This document shows positions 34,746-47,088 of a stretch of 64,000 bases of DNA, in pieces (the stretch's first letter is position 1; every line of letters begins with the position of its first letter). Both the position numbers and the translations under genes were made by a program. Below the pieces are notes generated by a model. The model did not search any database and was not told where the DNA came from. It saw nothing but the letters and a program-made list of their open reading frames with translations. Origin of the DNA: Ascaphus truei (lineage: Eukaryota; Chordata; Amphibia; Anura; Ascaphidae); assembly GCA_036426205.1 (NCBI GenBank), contig CM071568.1:224852239-224916238 (forward strand), written 5' to 3'.

Positions 34746-35466
34746 ACCGTACATAAGTAAGGAATATTTTATAACGTTTCTTATATATAATTTAATATGT
34801 TGTTCTCACAGCTGTGGGAGGGTCCTTTACAGAAATAATTTTAAATGTCATGAAAATGGTGAGTAAGCAAGATATTGAGCCTGTGAAGGTGGGATCAATG
34901 CCCTGTAGCCAAATGGCTGGGCTTGCTGCTAACCTGTTGGTCTTACTGTATGTGCCCACAAGGCCTTTTGGTCAGTGACTAGCACTGGGGTTTTTATGGA
35001 ACCAATGATGTTTGGTTGCTGGGATGGATCATTTTTGTATGCTGTTTAATTAATAAAGCTGTGGCTTAATCCAAATCGTGTGTGTTTGCTGTTCGTCCAG
35101 CTGAACGGCTGGGTGTTGGGTTATGGAGCAGTGTGCAGTCATGTTCTCAAAACAGAAAGAGAGAGATCCTTTTTTTTTTAAATGAAATCCCATTTTCTTT
35201 ATAAAGGAAAATAAACTGTAAGGTTTAAAAAGAAGTTGTGGAACTTCTGGCTTGTACATAAAAAATAGCAAAACTGTTATTATGTTTATAATGTTAGAAT
35301 TTTATATGATATAGAAAGATGTTAGTTTATTCAAAATAAAAGTAAGCCATGTTACTGCAATTTAAGGTTTACGTTGACAGTTTAGATCGACTGGGGTTCC
35401 ATGAAGTCACAATACATTCTCAAACCCTTCGGTATGGACTAGAACAATTCATTCAGAGGCCGTGTA

Positions 35467-35813
35467 CAGGTGCGCCGACGCGTATTCTAAAACTTGCCTT
35501 AAACTTGCCTTGGAAAATCTGGGGCTATCACCAACAAGACCCAGTACATGCTGGGTACATGCTGCATACATGCTGCAAACATTTCAGTGACATTTCTGCA
35601 GAGACTAATGGCCCATCGGATTAACACAGCAGGGGTCCCTGGCAGTCCCAATCAGTTTGAATGGGACTGCCAGGGACCCCTGCTGTTAATCCGATGGGCC
35701 ATTAGTCTGTCTGCAGAAATGTCACTGAAATGTTGCAGCATGTACCCAGCATGTACCTGAGTCTTGTTGGTGATTGCCCCAGATTTGTTTTAGAGTACTC
35801 GTCGGCACTACAG
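35467..35813. mobile_element. 346-bp palindromic MITE, unit 2
   Basis: Tandem-duplicate copy of the palindromic MITE at 29694-30039, almost unchanged: the same TACATGCTG triplication in the left arm, and TA flanks at 35465-35466 and 35814-35815. Confidence 0.8.
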
Positions 35814-38133
35814 TAGGAGCCAAGAGGCAATAAAACATTTTTTTTTAAATGGAGCAAGAAACACCAAGAAAGGATTACAAAACCCTGAAAATAGGAAAGT
35901 ATAATGCAGTTCTCAAAACATTAAGTGGTTCATGAATTCAAAACTTATGACAGAGTCCAGGCAAGATGCATTTTTTTTCAAATCTGCTCCACAATTAAAA
36001 AAGCAAAATGTGCATTTTATTGAGCCATGTTGATAACGTAGCCCAACCTCCCATTTACTTCAACAAACAATGTTATCAGATCATCTCCTCCAAGCAAGAT
36101 CGTTATAATAGGGAAGGACATTGGCTACAGATCGCTCCAGTTATCTTCCAGAAATGTATTAAAGTCAGAATAGCTTCCTGTGTCCTGAGAGCAAAAAAGC
36201 CATTGTGCCAATGAAGATGCTTATTAATCCAGTATTCATTCTTGCCTTCAGCACCCGCAGAGTCGCCATGTCCCTTAGATTCTTTTCTCTTGTTGCTACT
36301 TGAGAATCATATGGGGAGCCAGGCTAAATGGGATTATCTTTGATCCTTCTCATTATAAACAATGTCTCCTCTGACCCTCTTTATTTTAGTCATTTGCAGT
36401 TTTGGATGCCAAGTCACTTCAAGATATGTGCCTAGACATCCTCATCAAAACACACAACAATAGAGCAGTGTCTCCAGTCTTGTTTAATTGGAAATATACA
36501 TTTCATCTGTCGTGCAGCCTTATAAGAAGCATTTTTATACTTTCTGCAACTAATTCAATCTTTCTTCATTATCTTGGAAACCGGAGATTTCTTCTTCTAT
36601 CTGTATTTGTTTCCACCAAATGAAAAGATGGTTTACTCTTGTAAATACCAGGAATGGAGCATCTGCTATTACATATGTATATTTTATTATATGTTTTACA
36701 AAGCATTGAAAGAAAGCATTCTGAATTGGATTTAACGAGATGCAGATTAAGGTGGTTCATGGTGCAAAGCAACTGTGCTTGTCTCTGTGTTTTGAAAAGG
36801 GCAGTAGATTTTGTTATTGTATCCCAAAAAATACCATGTTTTGGAACTTCAGGAAGACTATGCCCCTTTATTGTATTCTATATTGTACATTGTACAATTT
36901 AATTACAATGTAGATCAGGGTTTCATAAAAAATAATGCCAAATGACAATTGAATCAAAAACAATAACAACTAAAAGGCAAATATGTATGATGACAATTTA
37001 AGGACACACTGTTCTGTCCATGACGTACTTTCATGGCAGGAAAACCGTAAAGACAGAAAATTGCGAACAAAATGTGAGATATCATGTTAAATGGAATATA
37101 TTTACTGCAGTGTTTGGTTGACCAATTCTTCTCTATTTGAGCAAAAACTGCACGGAATATTTGGTCATTTTAGTTCCTTCTTTCTACAGGATATAGGCTC
37201 TACAGTAATTCTAATAACACATATCTTGAAGCTATTATCCAGCAAACACAGAACAGAAACATTTAGTTACAGTAATTCTCTGGCTGATGCAGTTTCTGCT
37301 CTGAGAAATGAAAATCTCTAGTTAATCTAAAATTAAATGGTTTAATAATGGAAAAAAAACCTCCCACAATAAATATTATTTTTCCCCCCTGCACATTAAG
37401 GTTACCCAATGACAAAAACCTTCCACATATCAAGTTGACCAGAAGTCCCATTTAGGCAGACCAGAAGTGTTTGCTTTTTTTTAAAATGTTATTCTTTTTT
37501 TTTTTTTTTTTTACTTCCTGTGTATTGATTTTCCTATTTGTTCAGTGAGTATCAATAAAATGCACACAGCTAAGCTCAGAATATACAAATATGCTCAGGA
37601 GAGGAGAAACATACTGTATTGTAGATAGAAGAACCTTTTTTTTTTTTTTTTAACCCTGCACTGGGAGGCACCTTAGAGCCTATTCAAGTCAATCGGCAGT
37701 AAGCGTCGGATGGTTCTCGTGGCAGAAGACTGCTTAGTAATTATGGGCTATAATGCATTGTGGCTTAAAAGTGCCCACATTGCTTTTTAACCTTTACAGT
37801 GCCCTTATGGCGTTCTCTGAATGTCACAGGGCCGACGCTCCCAGGAGCCATTATAACATTCATGGGACATCATGCTATTTTTTGCTCATTTTCTAGATGG
37901 TGATTGCAGGTGACTTCACATTTGTTTGAGACATTCGAGTGGCCCTTTGCTGCGATCCTGGAAGTCCGGTGGCCCTCGGGTGCTGCCAGACTTTCAGCAT
38001 CATAAAGGTTTTAACGTGGCACTCGTAATAGATTTGATTGACCAAATTGTTTCAATTAAACGGAGTTGCTTGCGCCGCCATTAGAACAATGGCAATAAAA
38101 ACAGTGAAACATGAGATGTATTTGGTTACAGGC

Positions 38134-38356
38134 CAAATCTCTAAATGTAGATGTAAGCAATGTGTCCAATCTCCAGTCGCGGCAACAGGCAAAAAGCAAC
38201 CACAACTCAAAAAAATGTTCCCGGGAACTCCGTTCCCCCACAAAAATAGCCATAGCCCCCACAGGCAATCTCCCTAAGTAGACATTAGCTTATTTCTATT
38301 TTTTTGTTTCTTTAGCTTCTCTACTTTTTGCAATGTTTCCCAGCATCCCCATACAG
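38134..38356. other. Unassigned sequence after duplication
   Basis: Unique sequence starting where unit 2 ends. No features were recognised before the hAT-type MITE. Confidence 0.4.
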
Positions 38357-38561
38357 CAGGGGTTCTCAACTCCAGTCCCCAAGGTGAGGTTTGCAGGATA
38401 TCCCTGCTTCAGCACAGTTGGCTCAATCAGTGGCTCAGTGGAAGATTGATTGAGCCTGCTGTGCTGAAGCAGGGACTGATGGAGCCACCTGTGCTGAAGC
38501 AGGGATATCCTGAAAACCTGACCTGTTGCACTGTCTTGGCGACTGGAGTTGAGAACCCCTG
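38357..38561. mobile_element. 205-bp hAT-type MITE
   Basis: TIRs CAGGGGTTCTCAACTCCAGT and ACTGGAGTTGAGAACCCCTG are nearly perfect over about 21 bp. The interior is palindromic, with GGATATCCCTGCTTCAGCAC repeated in inverted copy and CTCAATCAG/CTGATTGAG-type centres. The 8-bp flanks CCATACAG and CCACCTAG match at 5 of 8 positions, weakly supporting a hAT-type duplication. Related copies are at 27.4, 33.2 and 43.25 kb. Confidence 0.8.
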
Positions 38562-40875
38562 CCACCTAGCATCCTCCAATAAGTCTTACCTGTAAACCCT
38601 TCGTTCCATAAATACACATTTTAGCTACAATACTTTGGGAACGATAATCCGATTCGTAACCAGGTGGTGAACATGTTTGTAGAGTACAGTAAAAAAAACA
38701 CTATCACGAGCAGGTCAGCGTGTGCGTTCTACCTTAATGTTGCACAACAATGTTTTATACTGTAAATTGCCTTTTATCCCAGATTCTTTTATTTGTCACA
38801 GCAGAGAGAAACTGTGGGAAACAGTAGGGCGGGAAAAGCACCAACTTTCCGCGTGTCTTCTATTTCTTCATGAATGATGCTGACAGGGTTTAGAAGGTTG
38901 GGACTAATTATTCCTCCTGCTTTTTTTTTTACATCATGTGTACACTTGATGTATGTGAGTGTACATATAGTCCTTGTACCTGCTAATGTCTATAGCAAGA
39001 TAATCTGTTACAAAATGTGAGAATGGCTTAATCAATAAACACTCTATGAACATTTTGGCTGGATCCTTCTTAAGGGATTGTTGTGCTAGTGTTGAGCTGC
39101 TGGCACTGGGAAGCTATAACGGATTAAAAGCAAAATGTGCCTATTACGCATATGTCAAATGAGAAATGAAAAAAAAAAAAAAATGCTGAAATCCAATAAA
39201 CGTTTTTCTATCCAGTCTGCCTGGAAAGTCTTTGTGCATTACTGTTATGAGCTGGAGCAAGAATGAATTAACAATAATCATTAAGCCAAAGAAGACCTGT
39301 CGACAACAAAAAAATAAAAAAAACATAACCCCTTGCTTGTCATTTTCAGGATAATATAAGAATATTTTATACAGGGAGACAACACTAGAATACAACAACA
39401 TTGCCATGTATCCTTGGCTATTGGTAACGGGGCCAGCCTGGAACAGAATCCTCTCTTATGGCACCATGCGAGGGCTCTTTGTGTCAATTACTAACACTAC
39501 AGTTCAAGCAGCTTGTGCTTTTTTATTTTTGTGCTAATTAATTGGTTTACCTTCCTGATAGTAAAATGAAGGAGCTTGAGAAGGTTTGCGCTGCTTTGAA
39601 ACCCACCTAATAGAGATGTGCGACATTTTCCCGCACACGTTAGCCAACCTGGCGAAGTCACTCAACGCTCAAAAAGTCAGAGGGACTTGCGTGGCTGATC
39701 AATTTTAATTCCTTTTTAATTGCAAAATTCAATCCAACTTTTTCTTTAAAAACTGCTGCAATCCACAGGGTGGGCGAGGTTATTCTTATGGAGGGATTGT
39801 CTGCCTTTTTAAACCATTCGACTAAAAGGTTCTACAAGATCTGGGATCTATGGATACATAAGTAAGAGTGGAAGTGTATGAAACCTGTACAGTAGATGAT
39901 AATGTGCATCATTCAAGAGAACTGTTATCTGTATTATATGTGTTAACATGACTTTGATTGGAAATGCGTAGGTGGGTGGAGCACTGCATTTCACTTTTAA
40001 CCCTTCCCTGCCCCCTTCCCCTCTCATTTAAAAAAAAAAAAATCTTTATCTCTCCCTTCAAAATATTTTTAATAAAATTCGATTCAAAAATAAAAACATA
40101 CAACAATTGCAGAGCTGCTATTTCGCCACTTTAAATAAATAAAAAAAAACAGTGAATTTGGGATGTTTTGCTGGAACATTAGGAACCAAAGGTTTTATCA
40201 ATATTTTGGAAAAATTCAATTGAAACAGCGTCGAAGCAAATCTCGGCAAGTTCACACATCACCTTTACCCGACGGTAAAAGAGTAGCCCAAACTCCTATC
40301 CCACTAAGAAATAAAAACCTTGCTCCATATTTTCTATAAATGACACACAATTGTGGCATCATGGGATGACTGCCAAATTTGCATAAAACACATTCCCTTT
40401 GGTCCATAAAAAAACAACACAGAGTACAAAATCTTGTCTGAAAAATGGCTGGAGAACTAGTTATCTCACTGAAAAGACGGCGGCAAAATTTCAAGCACTA
40501 TGCGGGAGTTTGGAAATTGGCACTACTTTTGACCCCCCCCCTTTATCTCTGACAATAAATAGCATCCTTCAGGGTTTCTTGCTCTTTGTACTGTATGTCG
40601 CCGCATATTCCAATGCTCATCATCAGGCGCTTTTACAGTATGTGCTGTGTTGCATCTGTTTCTGATGCCCATGATGTGCCGAAGATCTATAGTCTGCAGT
40701 ACTTTCTTGCAAGACCCAGCAGGTTTGCTAACTGTTCACTTATTTACAATCTAAGCCATTCATACTGAAAGAGTATGATTAATTAGGAGAACCAAAGAAA
40801 CTAATCACTTTTAGCCGGCCAATATGCTGCTGCTGTTTTCGCGTAAAAAGGAATGTTGGGAAGGATTCATTAAAG
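38562..40875. other. Unassigned region
   Basis: About 2.3 kb of AT-rich sequence with A and T runs. No coding motif, RNA gene or element ends were recognised. GATGTGCGACATTTTCCCGC near 39613 resembles GATGTGTGAACTTGTCACCC near 43376 and may be a weakly conserved dispersed repeat. Confidence 0.35.
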
Positions 40876-40877
40876 CT

Positions 40878-40963
40878 TACCAACTCATTTGGGCAGACCT
40901 CATTATTGTTTACCAACTCATTTGGGGCGACCTCATTATTGTTTACCAACTCATTTGTAGCTT
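40878..40963 (+). repeat. 33-bp tandem repeat, ~2.5 copies
   Basis: The unit begins TACCAACTCATTTGGG and ends ACCTCATTATTGTT. It occurs twice in full and once partially, with small changes (GGGCAG versus GGGGCG). The frame stays open because 33 is divisible by 3, but no protein is recognised. Confidence 0.85.
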
Positions 40964-41169
40964 CAAGATCATAGTTTTATGTTCTGCTTGGAGTCGTGTT
41001 CCTATTCATTATCCGGTTTAGTTCTAGTGGATCTCCCAATACATTTCTATAGACTGTTTTGCAGGCCACGTCAGCACTGATGGAGCTAAAGGAAGACTCG
41101 TACTGTAAGAAGGTTTTCAAATAATGACAAGAAAAAACCTTTAAACTAAAAGTTGCAATATATCACAAC

Positions 41170-41528
41170 CTAAAATATTGGTGTCAGACCCAACAGAATC
41201 AGGACCCACAACCTCTGCTTTTCAGGGCAGCAGGTCTAGTATTTAAGGCTGTAAACCAGATGCTGAGAAACTCCACTGTCACATATCTCCGAGATGTCAC
41301 AAGCTCCTTTTTGTGCCCAAGGAATAATGACAAACAAGAAGTGGAAAATGGTCTGCTTTATAAGGAAGCCAGGGAGTGGGGGCTACAGGTGTGAGTAGTA
41401 GAGTTCAAAAGTATGCTGTGACAGTAGCATTTCCCAGCGTTTGGTTTAGCTCACACTGCTAGAGCTGCTGCCCTGAATAGCAGGGGTTGTGGGTTTTGAT
41501 CCTGTTGGGTGTGACACCAGTATTTTAG
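41170..41528. repeat. Inverted pair of tRNA-like SINE segments
   Basis: Arms of about 118 bp (41170-41290 and 41412-41528) are inverted copies at roughly 80% match, separated by about 121 bp. The outer ends are CTAAAATATTGGTGTC and GACACCAGTATTTTAG. The right arm on the plus strand reads like a tRNA head: GGTTTAGCTCACACTGCTAG near the A box and GTGGGTTTTGATCCTG near the B box. Whether this is two SINE copies in opposite orientation or one foldback element is unresolved. Confidence 0.7.
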
Positions 41529-42156
41529 GAGGTTTTCTCATTTAAATATACTTTTCATACCATTAGCATATCCCCCAGGATACCTCAGTTGTGTTCCCTT
41601 TTAACACAGGCATCTCGCCACCATGACACAAAAGCCCTATTTCAGGCTCTGGAGGGCCTAGCACCCCCTTCCGGTCATTCCACTTCAAAAAACAAGTACA
41701 ATCCAGGAAATTAATATACAGATATAGCAGACGTATTTACTCCTGTTAACACTAAATAACACACAAAATAACACATACATTGTCTCCTTAACCATTGTTT
41801 ATTATAGCGCTAAAGTTAAATCTAGCTCCAGCGGTAACGTCTACTACCTATGTAAAAATTGTTACTGGAAAGAATCATCAACATGAGCTGGATAGATATA
41901 TAATCTGTATCTGCAGCACTCTGCTTTACAGCTTGTGTCATTAGTTTTACATTAGCTCTAATGTCACTTTTATTGGAAATGCACATTTTCTGACTCGGAA
42001 GCTCATCATACTTAAATAATCAATACCTTACGAGTCACATATACAATCAATACAAACGAGTCATGTTCTGCCAGCAAGAAAAATAGTCATCTTTCTGCAG
42101 TGTAACTATGTGACTTCATTGTACTATTGCAAGTGTTGCCAATTTGGGAAATACAT

Positions 42157-42201
<45 letters not shown>

Positions 42202-42293
42202 TCTTCAATATATTTAGCTAGCGAGGCATATTTATATATTTGACTACTGTGATTACAAATGTTAATATATTATGATATTAATAGCTCTCCATT
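41529..42293. other. Unassigned region with (TA)n
   Basis: AT-rich sequence including a (TA)n microsatellite at 42161-42199. No gene or element end was recognised. Confidence 0.45.
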
Positions 42294-42297
42294 TTAA

Positions 42298-42727
42298 AGC
42301 AGTAATCCCTCATTCTTGTTTTTTTTTTTGTACCCCCCTTTACAAATAGGAAATGCGGGGGTCCTCTGGAGATAAACCGCTTTAATTTAAGGTCTGGGTA
42401 CACCCCGGTACCCGAGAAAATAACTGATGTAGCTACTGGTGTCACTGCCTCTCTAGGGGAAACAAATCTGGTTCAAATTTCCAACTTCACGCCGGCCTAT
42501 AGCCAGCTGCAACTTCACCCATTGCATCTACCTGTTAGACGGCCATTTAACCCCTGCGTGCAAACCAGGAAGTGAGACAGATAACTTCACCCGTTCATAT
42601 CTCAGGAGCCAGCGGGTCCCAGGAGCTGAATTAAACGCAGTTTACCTCCAGAGGGCCCCCTCCCCACTCCCCCCCAATTCTCATCCTATATCAAAAAAAG
42701 CGAGGTTACCTATTGGGTATTGCTGCT
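42298..42727. mobile_element. 430-bp piggyBac-like MITE (TTAA flanks)
   Basis: TTAA lies at both sides (42294-42297, 42728-42731), with inverted ends AGCAGTAATCCC on the left and GGGTATTGCTGCT on the right. A TTAA duplication is typical of piggyBac elements; the class is inferred from that alone. The same ends occur at 54129-54531. Confidence 0.65.
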
Positions 42728-42731
42728 TTAA

Positions 42732-43249
42732 TACCGGGTTTAATCCAAAACAGCAACTTGGAGCTGTGTAATAAAGCTTAGCTTCGGTGCTTGATTTATG
42801 TCTTGTATCATGCGCACCTTGAGCTTTTCTATGTATCACACGGATGTGACACGGAGATGCCCTGTAATATACACTCCTTTGATTACTTGTACGGCTCATC
42901 TATATCTGTTAATGAACTTGTAAACTGTAAAGTTCTACAAGGTTTTGTGTCAGAAGGGGAAGAGCAAAGTGCTTAGTGCAGACGGATGCCAACTCATAAT
43001 TGCACTAAATCAGAGGTATCTTTCCATAATATTCAGCAGTATTTCACATCCATTGTTAACAATAGCATTGATTGTTCAGCTTATCTGATGCATTAATGAT
43101 AAGAATTCCTTGTACTTAGGTATATTAAAAAAAAAAAAACAGATAAATAAATAATGCACCTTGCAAAAATCATGCAAAATGTAGCTGAGCTATGTCCTGT
43201 ATAAGGACTAGCAGTCACATTCTGTGCATTAATAGCATACCATCTAATA
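42732..43249. other. Unassigned region
   Basis: No gene or repeat was recognised between the TTAA-flanked MITE and the hAT-type MITE. Confidence 0.4.
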
Positions 43250-43354
43250 CAGGGGTCAAGACTGAGCCACTAATTGAGCCACCTGTGCTGAAGCAGGGAT
43301 ATCCATAAAATCTGGACTATTGGTGACCCTTGATGATCGAGTTTGAGACCCCTG
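43250..43354. mobile_element. 105-bp hAT-type MITE (short member)
   Basis: Ends CAGGGGTCAAGACTGAG and GAGTTTGAGACCCCTG. The interior CACCTGTGCTGAAGCAGGGA and TATCC matches the MITE at 38357-38561. The 8-bp flanks ATCTAATA and TTCTAATA match at 7 of 8 positions, supporting a hAT-type target duplication. It is an internally deleted member. Confidence 0.75.
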
Positions 43355-44899
43355 TTCTAATACATTATCAGTATAGATGTGTGAACTTGTCACCCACATT
43401 TGCGAACCAATGCGAAATTAGCCGTTTAAAAAAAAAAAAACTTTTTGAATAATCAAACTGTTTTCAATGTTTGAAAGCAAGAGTCTCCACAGTCTGAAAT
43501 ATGGATTCTGAGAGAGAGAAAGAGGTGGGCGAAACCTTTGTTTAATTTCGCTCGTGTGCAGAACTTTAATTTAATTTGAACTTGCGACAAAAGCCACAAA
43601 GCAAATTTACCATGGGAAACCATCTCCACTTCTACTGCACATTTGGCAATTCTGGCTGCGGCCTATGGTATTCTCTTAGTAAAACGCATGAAAGCGGCAA
43701 ACATCCATATAACCCCTTTGCTACCAGAGAGAACTGCAACACATTGCTCATTTAATATTGAATAATTACTTTAATACGGTGTATATTGGCATTCTCATAG
43801 CCAGACTATGAATGTCCTCTCTATTATCACATTCTTTTTTTCTACTTTTTAATTACATAATTACTGTATTTTTTTAAATGAATTCTGATGTGCTTCCTCT
43901 TCCTTTTTCTGGGGCACTAATCACACTAAAGATATCCCGTGAAAGACCTCATACCAGATAGGGAAAGGCACACAGAAAAACATAGTTAATCACATACAAT
44001 GCTGGAGGGGATGTACAAGAAGTATTGGAACCTTGTCCGTCCATCACCCCAGCATGAGCTGCTGTGTACACTCTGTTTCTCATTGGCTTGTTCATTTAAA
44101 AAAATAAACGGGGAAAAGAACACCAGACATTTATTTTATCAGAATGTTTTTATTACGTGCCGTGAAAATATCGCAATGTTTTCCTGACACACAGTAATGG
44201 CATATAAGATATGACATGGTCCTTTTTCGCTTTGGGCTTGTGTATCAAATTGTACAAGTAACTTGCATACTGTAACAAGGGCACATTTTTTTATCAGAGA
44301 AAATTGGATTATAATAGCATGTATCATCATTTACGAGGACGAGCCCGTTAAGCCAATGGTAAAAGGGGGACACAGTGGACACAATCAGAGTAAGACTTGT
44401 AAAGAGGGAGTCCAACATACTGTACCCCAGAAGTAAGTTGTCTCTGTTTCCTTGCTTGAAGAAATGGTTCGACTTCTCCCGGGATTAATACTGTAGCTTT
44501 ATGGTATTCAGCCATCTCTGCAAAGGATCACTAAAAAGGACTCTGTAGAAGATAAATTGTGAACCTCAAAAGTATAACTATTCTGGTTTCTTTTGTATTA
44601 CGCACTTTCGAAACCAATACTTTTGTTGAGAGTTTTTTTGTCTTCTTCTTTCTTCTTAACGTCTGGATAGATCAATATAACTCGAGCACTGTGGATCTTC
44701 AAGTGAAGGTCAACTGCACACAAGCCTGCCAAGAGTTTCATGTCTTCATTTGAACAGAGAAGTGTCTTGTGGAAGTTGAGTAATTGGTAAAGAAGTACAA
44801 GAAAGAAAATGCAACATAAAAATACCAGTAAAATTTGATTTCTCTCAAATGACAAAAATTACACTATAACATTATTTTATCTTGGTCATGTATGTATGT
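43355..44899. other. Unassigned region
   Basis: About 1.5 kb with no recognised gene or element ends. A-rich runs occur near 43428. Confidence 0.35.
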
Positions 44900-45115
44900 A
44901 CTGTATGTATATCTTTATTTATATAGCGCCATCCATGTACATAGAGCTTCACAGCAATAATATGTGTGACATAATATATCACATAATTGGAATAAGTGCT
45001 TCAGACAAACAGTAAAAGTAACAATAGGAAAGGAGTCCCCCCCCCCCCCCGAAGAGTTTACAATCTAAGTGGTAAGTAGGGAAAACCTACAGAGACAATC
45101 GGAGGGTGTCATGGT
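44900..45115 (+). repeat. Dispersed repeat (GCGCCATCCATGTACATAG)
   Basis: TATTTATATAGCGCCATCCA, with a downstream GAAGAGTTTACAATCTAAGT and ACAGAGACAATCGGAGGGTG, matches a dispersed repeat I have often seen in frog genomes, related to the one at 10.83 kb. A poly-C run (45038-45050) interrupts it. Confidence 0.45.
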
Positions 45116-45197
45116 AGGGGTAGATGTTACTGCTTTTAATAAAGGTCAAGCCCGCCATTACCCCTACCTGTCAGTAATACATTTGCATTGGTTGTAT

Positions 45198-45198
45198 A

Positions 45199-45257
<59 letters not shown>
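45198..45257. repeat. (TA)n microsatellite
   Basis: About 29 TA dinucleotides immediately precede the Tc1-like left end. TA is the Tc1 target, so a TA array is a likely landing site. Confidence 0.95.
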
Positions 45258-45263
<6 letters not shown>

Positions 45264-45320
45264 GTGGTGTGAAAAAGAAAGTCCTTAGCAGGTCTAAAAA
45301 TTAGGTAAATACAACCTCAG

Positions 45321-45832
45321 GCCCCATTCAGGGTGCCGGAGGCAGGAGTTGGAGGACGGGCGTTCGCGAGGGCGGGCGGCAGTCTGCTGGGCGATGTGTG
45401 TTCATCCTCCCAGCAGACTTTTTCAGGAGTTGAGGAGGCGGGGAGGGGGCGGGGCTACAGACCTCAGCTTAGGGATCCAAGTTGCAGTCTTGAAATCATT
45501 CTCAAAAATGATTTCATTGGCTACCTAGGTCCCAGTGACGCTGCTGCAGCTTCAAAAATGAATTTTTTGTTTATTGAAACTGTAGCCAGCGTCAACTCCG
45601 TACTTCGGAGACAGTGCAGCTGCTACCCTGACAACCAGTATTCAATTTGAATACATTGTGTCCACGGCAGCTCGCCGGCAGCACGCCCTCCCCCAAAGCT
45701 GAGTCGCCGCATCGATCACCCCAAAGTACAAGTGCACGAGTTACACAAACAATCCCGAACGAAGCAGCTGACTAACCGGCAGACTCGCAAGACTACTTGG
45801 ATCATAATCAAAACATTAGCCAAAACGCTCAT
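45321..45832. mobile_element. ~512-bp insert in Tc1 left terminal repeat
   Basis: Sequence foreign to the Tc1 end lies between TACAACCTCAG and GACAACAAAAACCAATATAC. It is GC-rich at its left side (GGCGGGGAGGGGGCGGGGC) and carries a hairpin of CAGTCTGCTGGG with CCCAGCAGACT near 45383-45420. No matching terminal repeats were found, so the class is unknown. Boundaries are estimated from Tc1 homology from memory. Confidence 0.5.
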
Positions 45833-46082
45833 TGACAACAAAAACCAATATACACTGTGTCATGATTTATTTAAATTTAACAAATAAAGCCAACATGGAG
45901 AAGCTATGTGTGAAAAATAAGTACACCTCAGCTCCTACTTCAGAGGAATTTATGCTAAGTAGCAGACAGGTGCTGCTAATTAAATGCCCTTGATTAATTG
46001 ATCATCAGCAAGTGTGACCACCTCTATAAAAGCCAAAGTTTGTGCAGTTTGCTGGTCTGGAGCATCAGGATGTGTTAACACA

Positions 46083-47088
46083 ATGCCAAGGGGAAAAGAC
46101 ATCAGCAATGATCTTAGAGAAGCAATTGTTGCTGCCCATCAATCTGGAAAGGGTTAAGGCCATTTCCAAACAAATTAAAGTCCATCATTTTACAGTGAGA
46201 AAGATTATCCAAAAGTGGAAAACATTCAAGACAGTTGCCAATCTTCCCAGGAGTGGACGTCCCGCAAATTCACCCCAAGGTCAGACCATCCAATGCTCAG
46301 AGAAATTGCAAAAAACCCAAGAGTTACATCTCAGACTCTACAGGCCTCATTAGCATGTTAAAAGTTAAAGTTCATGACAGTACAATTAAAAAAAGACTTA
46401 ACAATATGGTTTTTTTGGAAGGGTTGCCAGGAAAAAGCCTCTTCTCTCTAAAAAGAACAGGGCAGCCGGCGTATGTTTGCAAAGTTGCATCTGAACAAAC
46501 CACAAACTTCTGGAACAATATCCTTTGGACAGACGAGACCAAAGTGGAGATGTTTGGCCATAATGCACAGCGCCACGTTTGGCGAAAACCAAACACAGCA
46601 TATCAGCACAAACACCTCATACCAACTGCCAAGCACGGAGGTGGAGGGTGATGATTTGGCTTGTTTTGCAGCCACAGACCTGGGAACCTTGCAGTCATAT
46701 GAGTCGACCATGAACTCCTCTGTATACCAAAGTATTCTAGAGTCAAATGTTAGGCTATCTGTCCGACAGCTAAAGCTTGGCTGAAATTGGGTCATGCAAG
46801 GGGACAATGATCCCAAACACACCAGCATATCTACAACAGAATGGCTAAAAAAGAAAGAATCAATGTGTTGCAATGTCCCAGTCAAAGTCCAGACCTCAAC
46901 CCGATTGAAATGCTGTGGCTGGACCTTAAGAGAGCTGTGCATAAGAAATGCCCCACAAACCTCAATGAACTGACAACGTTGTAAAAGAAGATGGGCCAAA
47001 ATTCCTCCACAACATGTGAGACTGATAAGTCATACAGAAAACGATGACTTCAAGTTATTGCTGCTAAAGGTGGGTGCTACAAGCTATT
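46083..47088 (+). pseudogene. Tc1-like transposase, decayed
   Basis: A Tc1 transposase cuts and pastes the element at TA sites using a helix-turn-helix domain and a DDE catalytic core. The frame starts at ATG 46083 (MPRGKDISNDLREAIVAAHQ, the first helix-turn-helix helix) and then needs several frame changes. The DNA-binding linker (VRKIIQKWKTF) is at about 46195. The catalytic positions are still visible: WTDETK at about 46526-46543, GDNDPKHTS near 46800-46828, and [11 protein letters not shown] at about 46886-46919, giving the D, D and E residues. The length is normal for the family (about 335 codons), but many 1-bp indels and stops (for example after SGKG near 46154) kill the frame. Confidence 0.85.

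Larger units (their letters stand above)
32353..38133 (+). repeat. 5.75-kb tandem duplication, unit 2
   Basis: Second copy of the segment at 26601-32352. The junction reads TTTGGTTACAGG followed by CAAACCTAGC. At the outer right edge, ACAGGCCAAATCTC continues into unique sequence. CAAA is present at both outer edges and once at the junction, consistent with joining through a few bases of microhomology. The length is about 5781 bp versus 5752 bp in unit 1. Confidence 0.95.

Noticed and set aside
46448..46999. 183-codon minus-strand frame
   Set aside because: It is a shadow antisense to the Tc1-like transposase, which has clear DDE-motif evidence on the plus strand.
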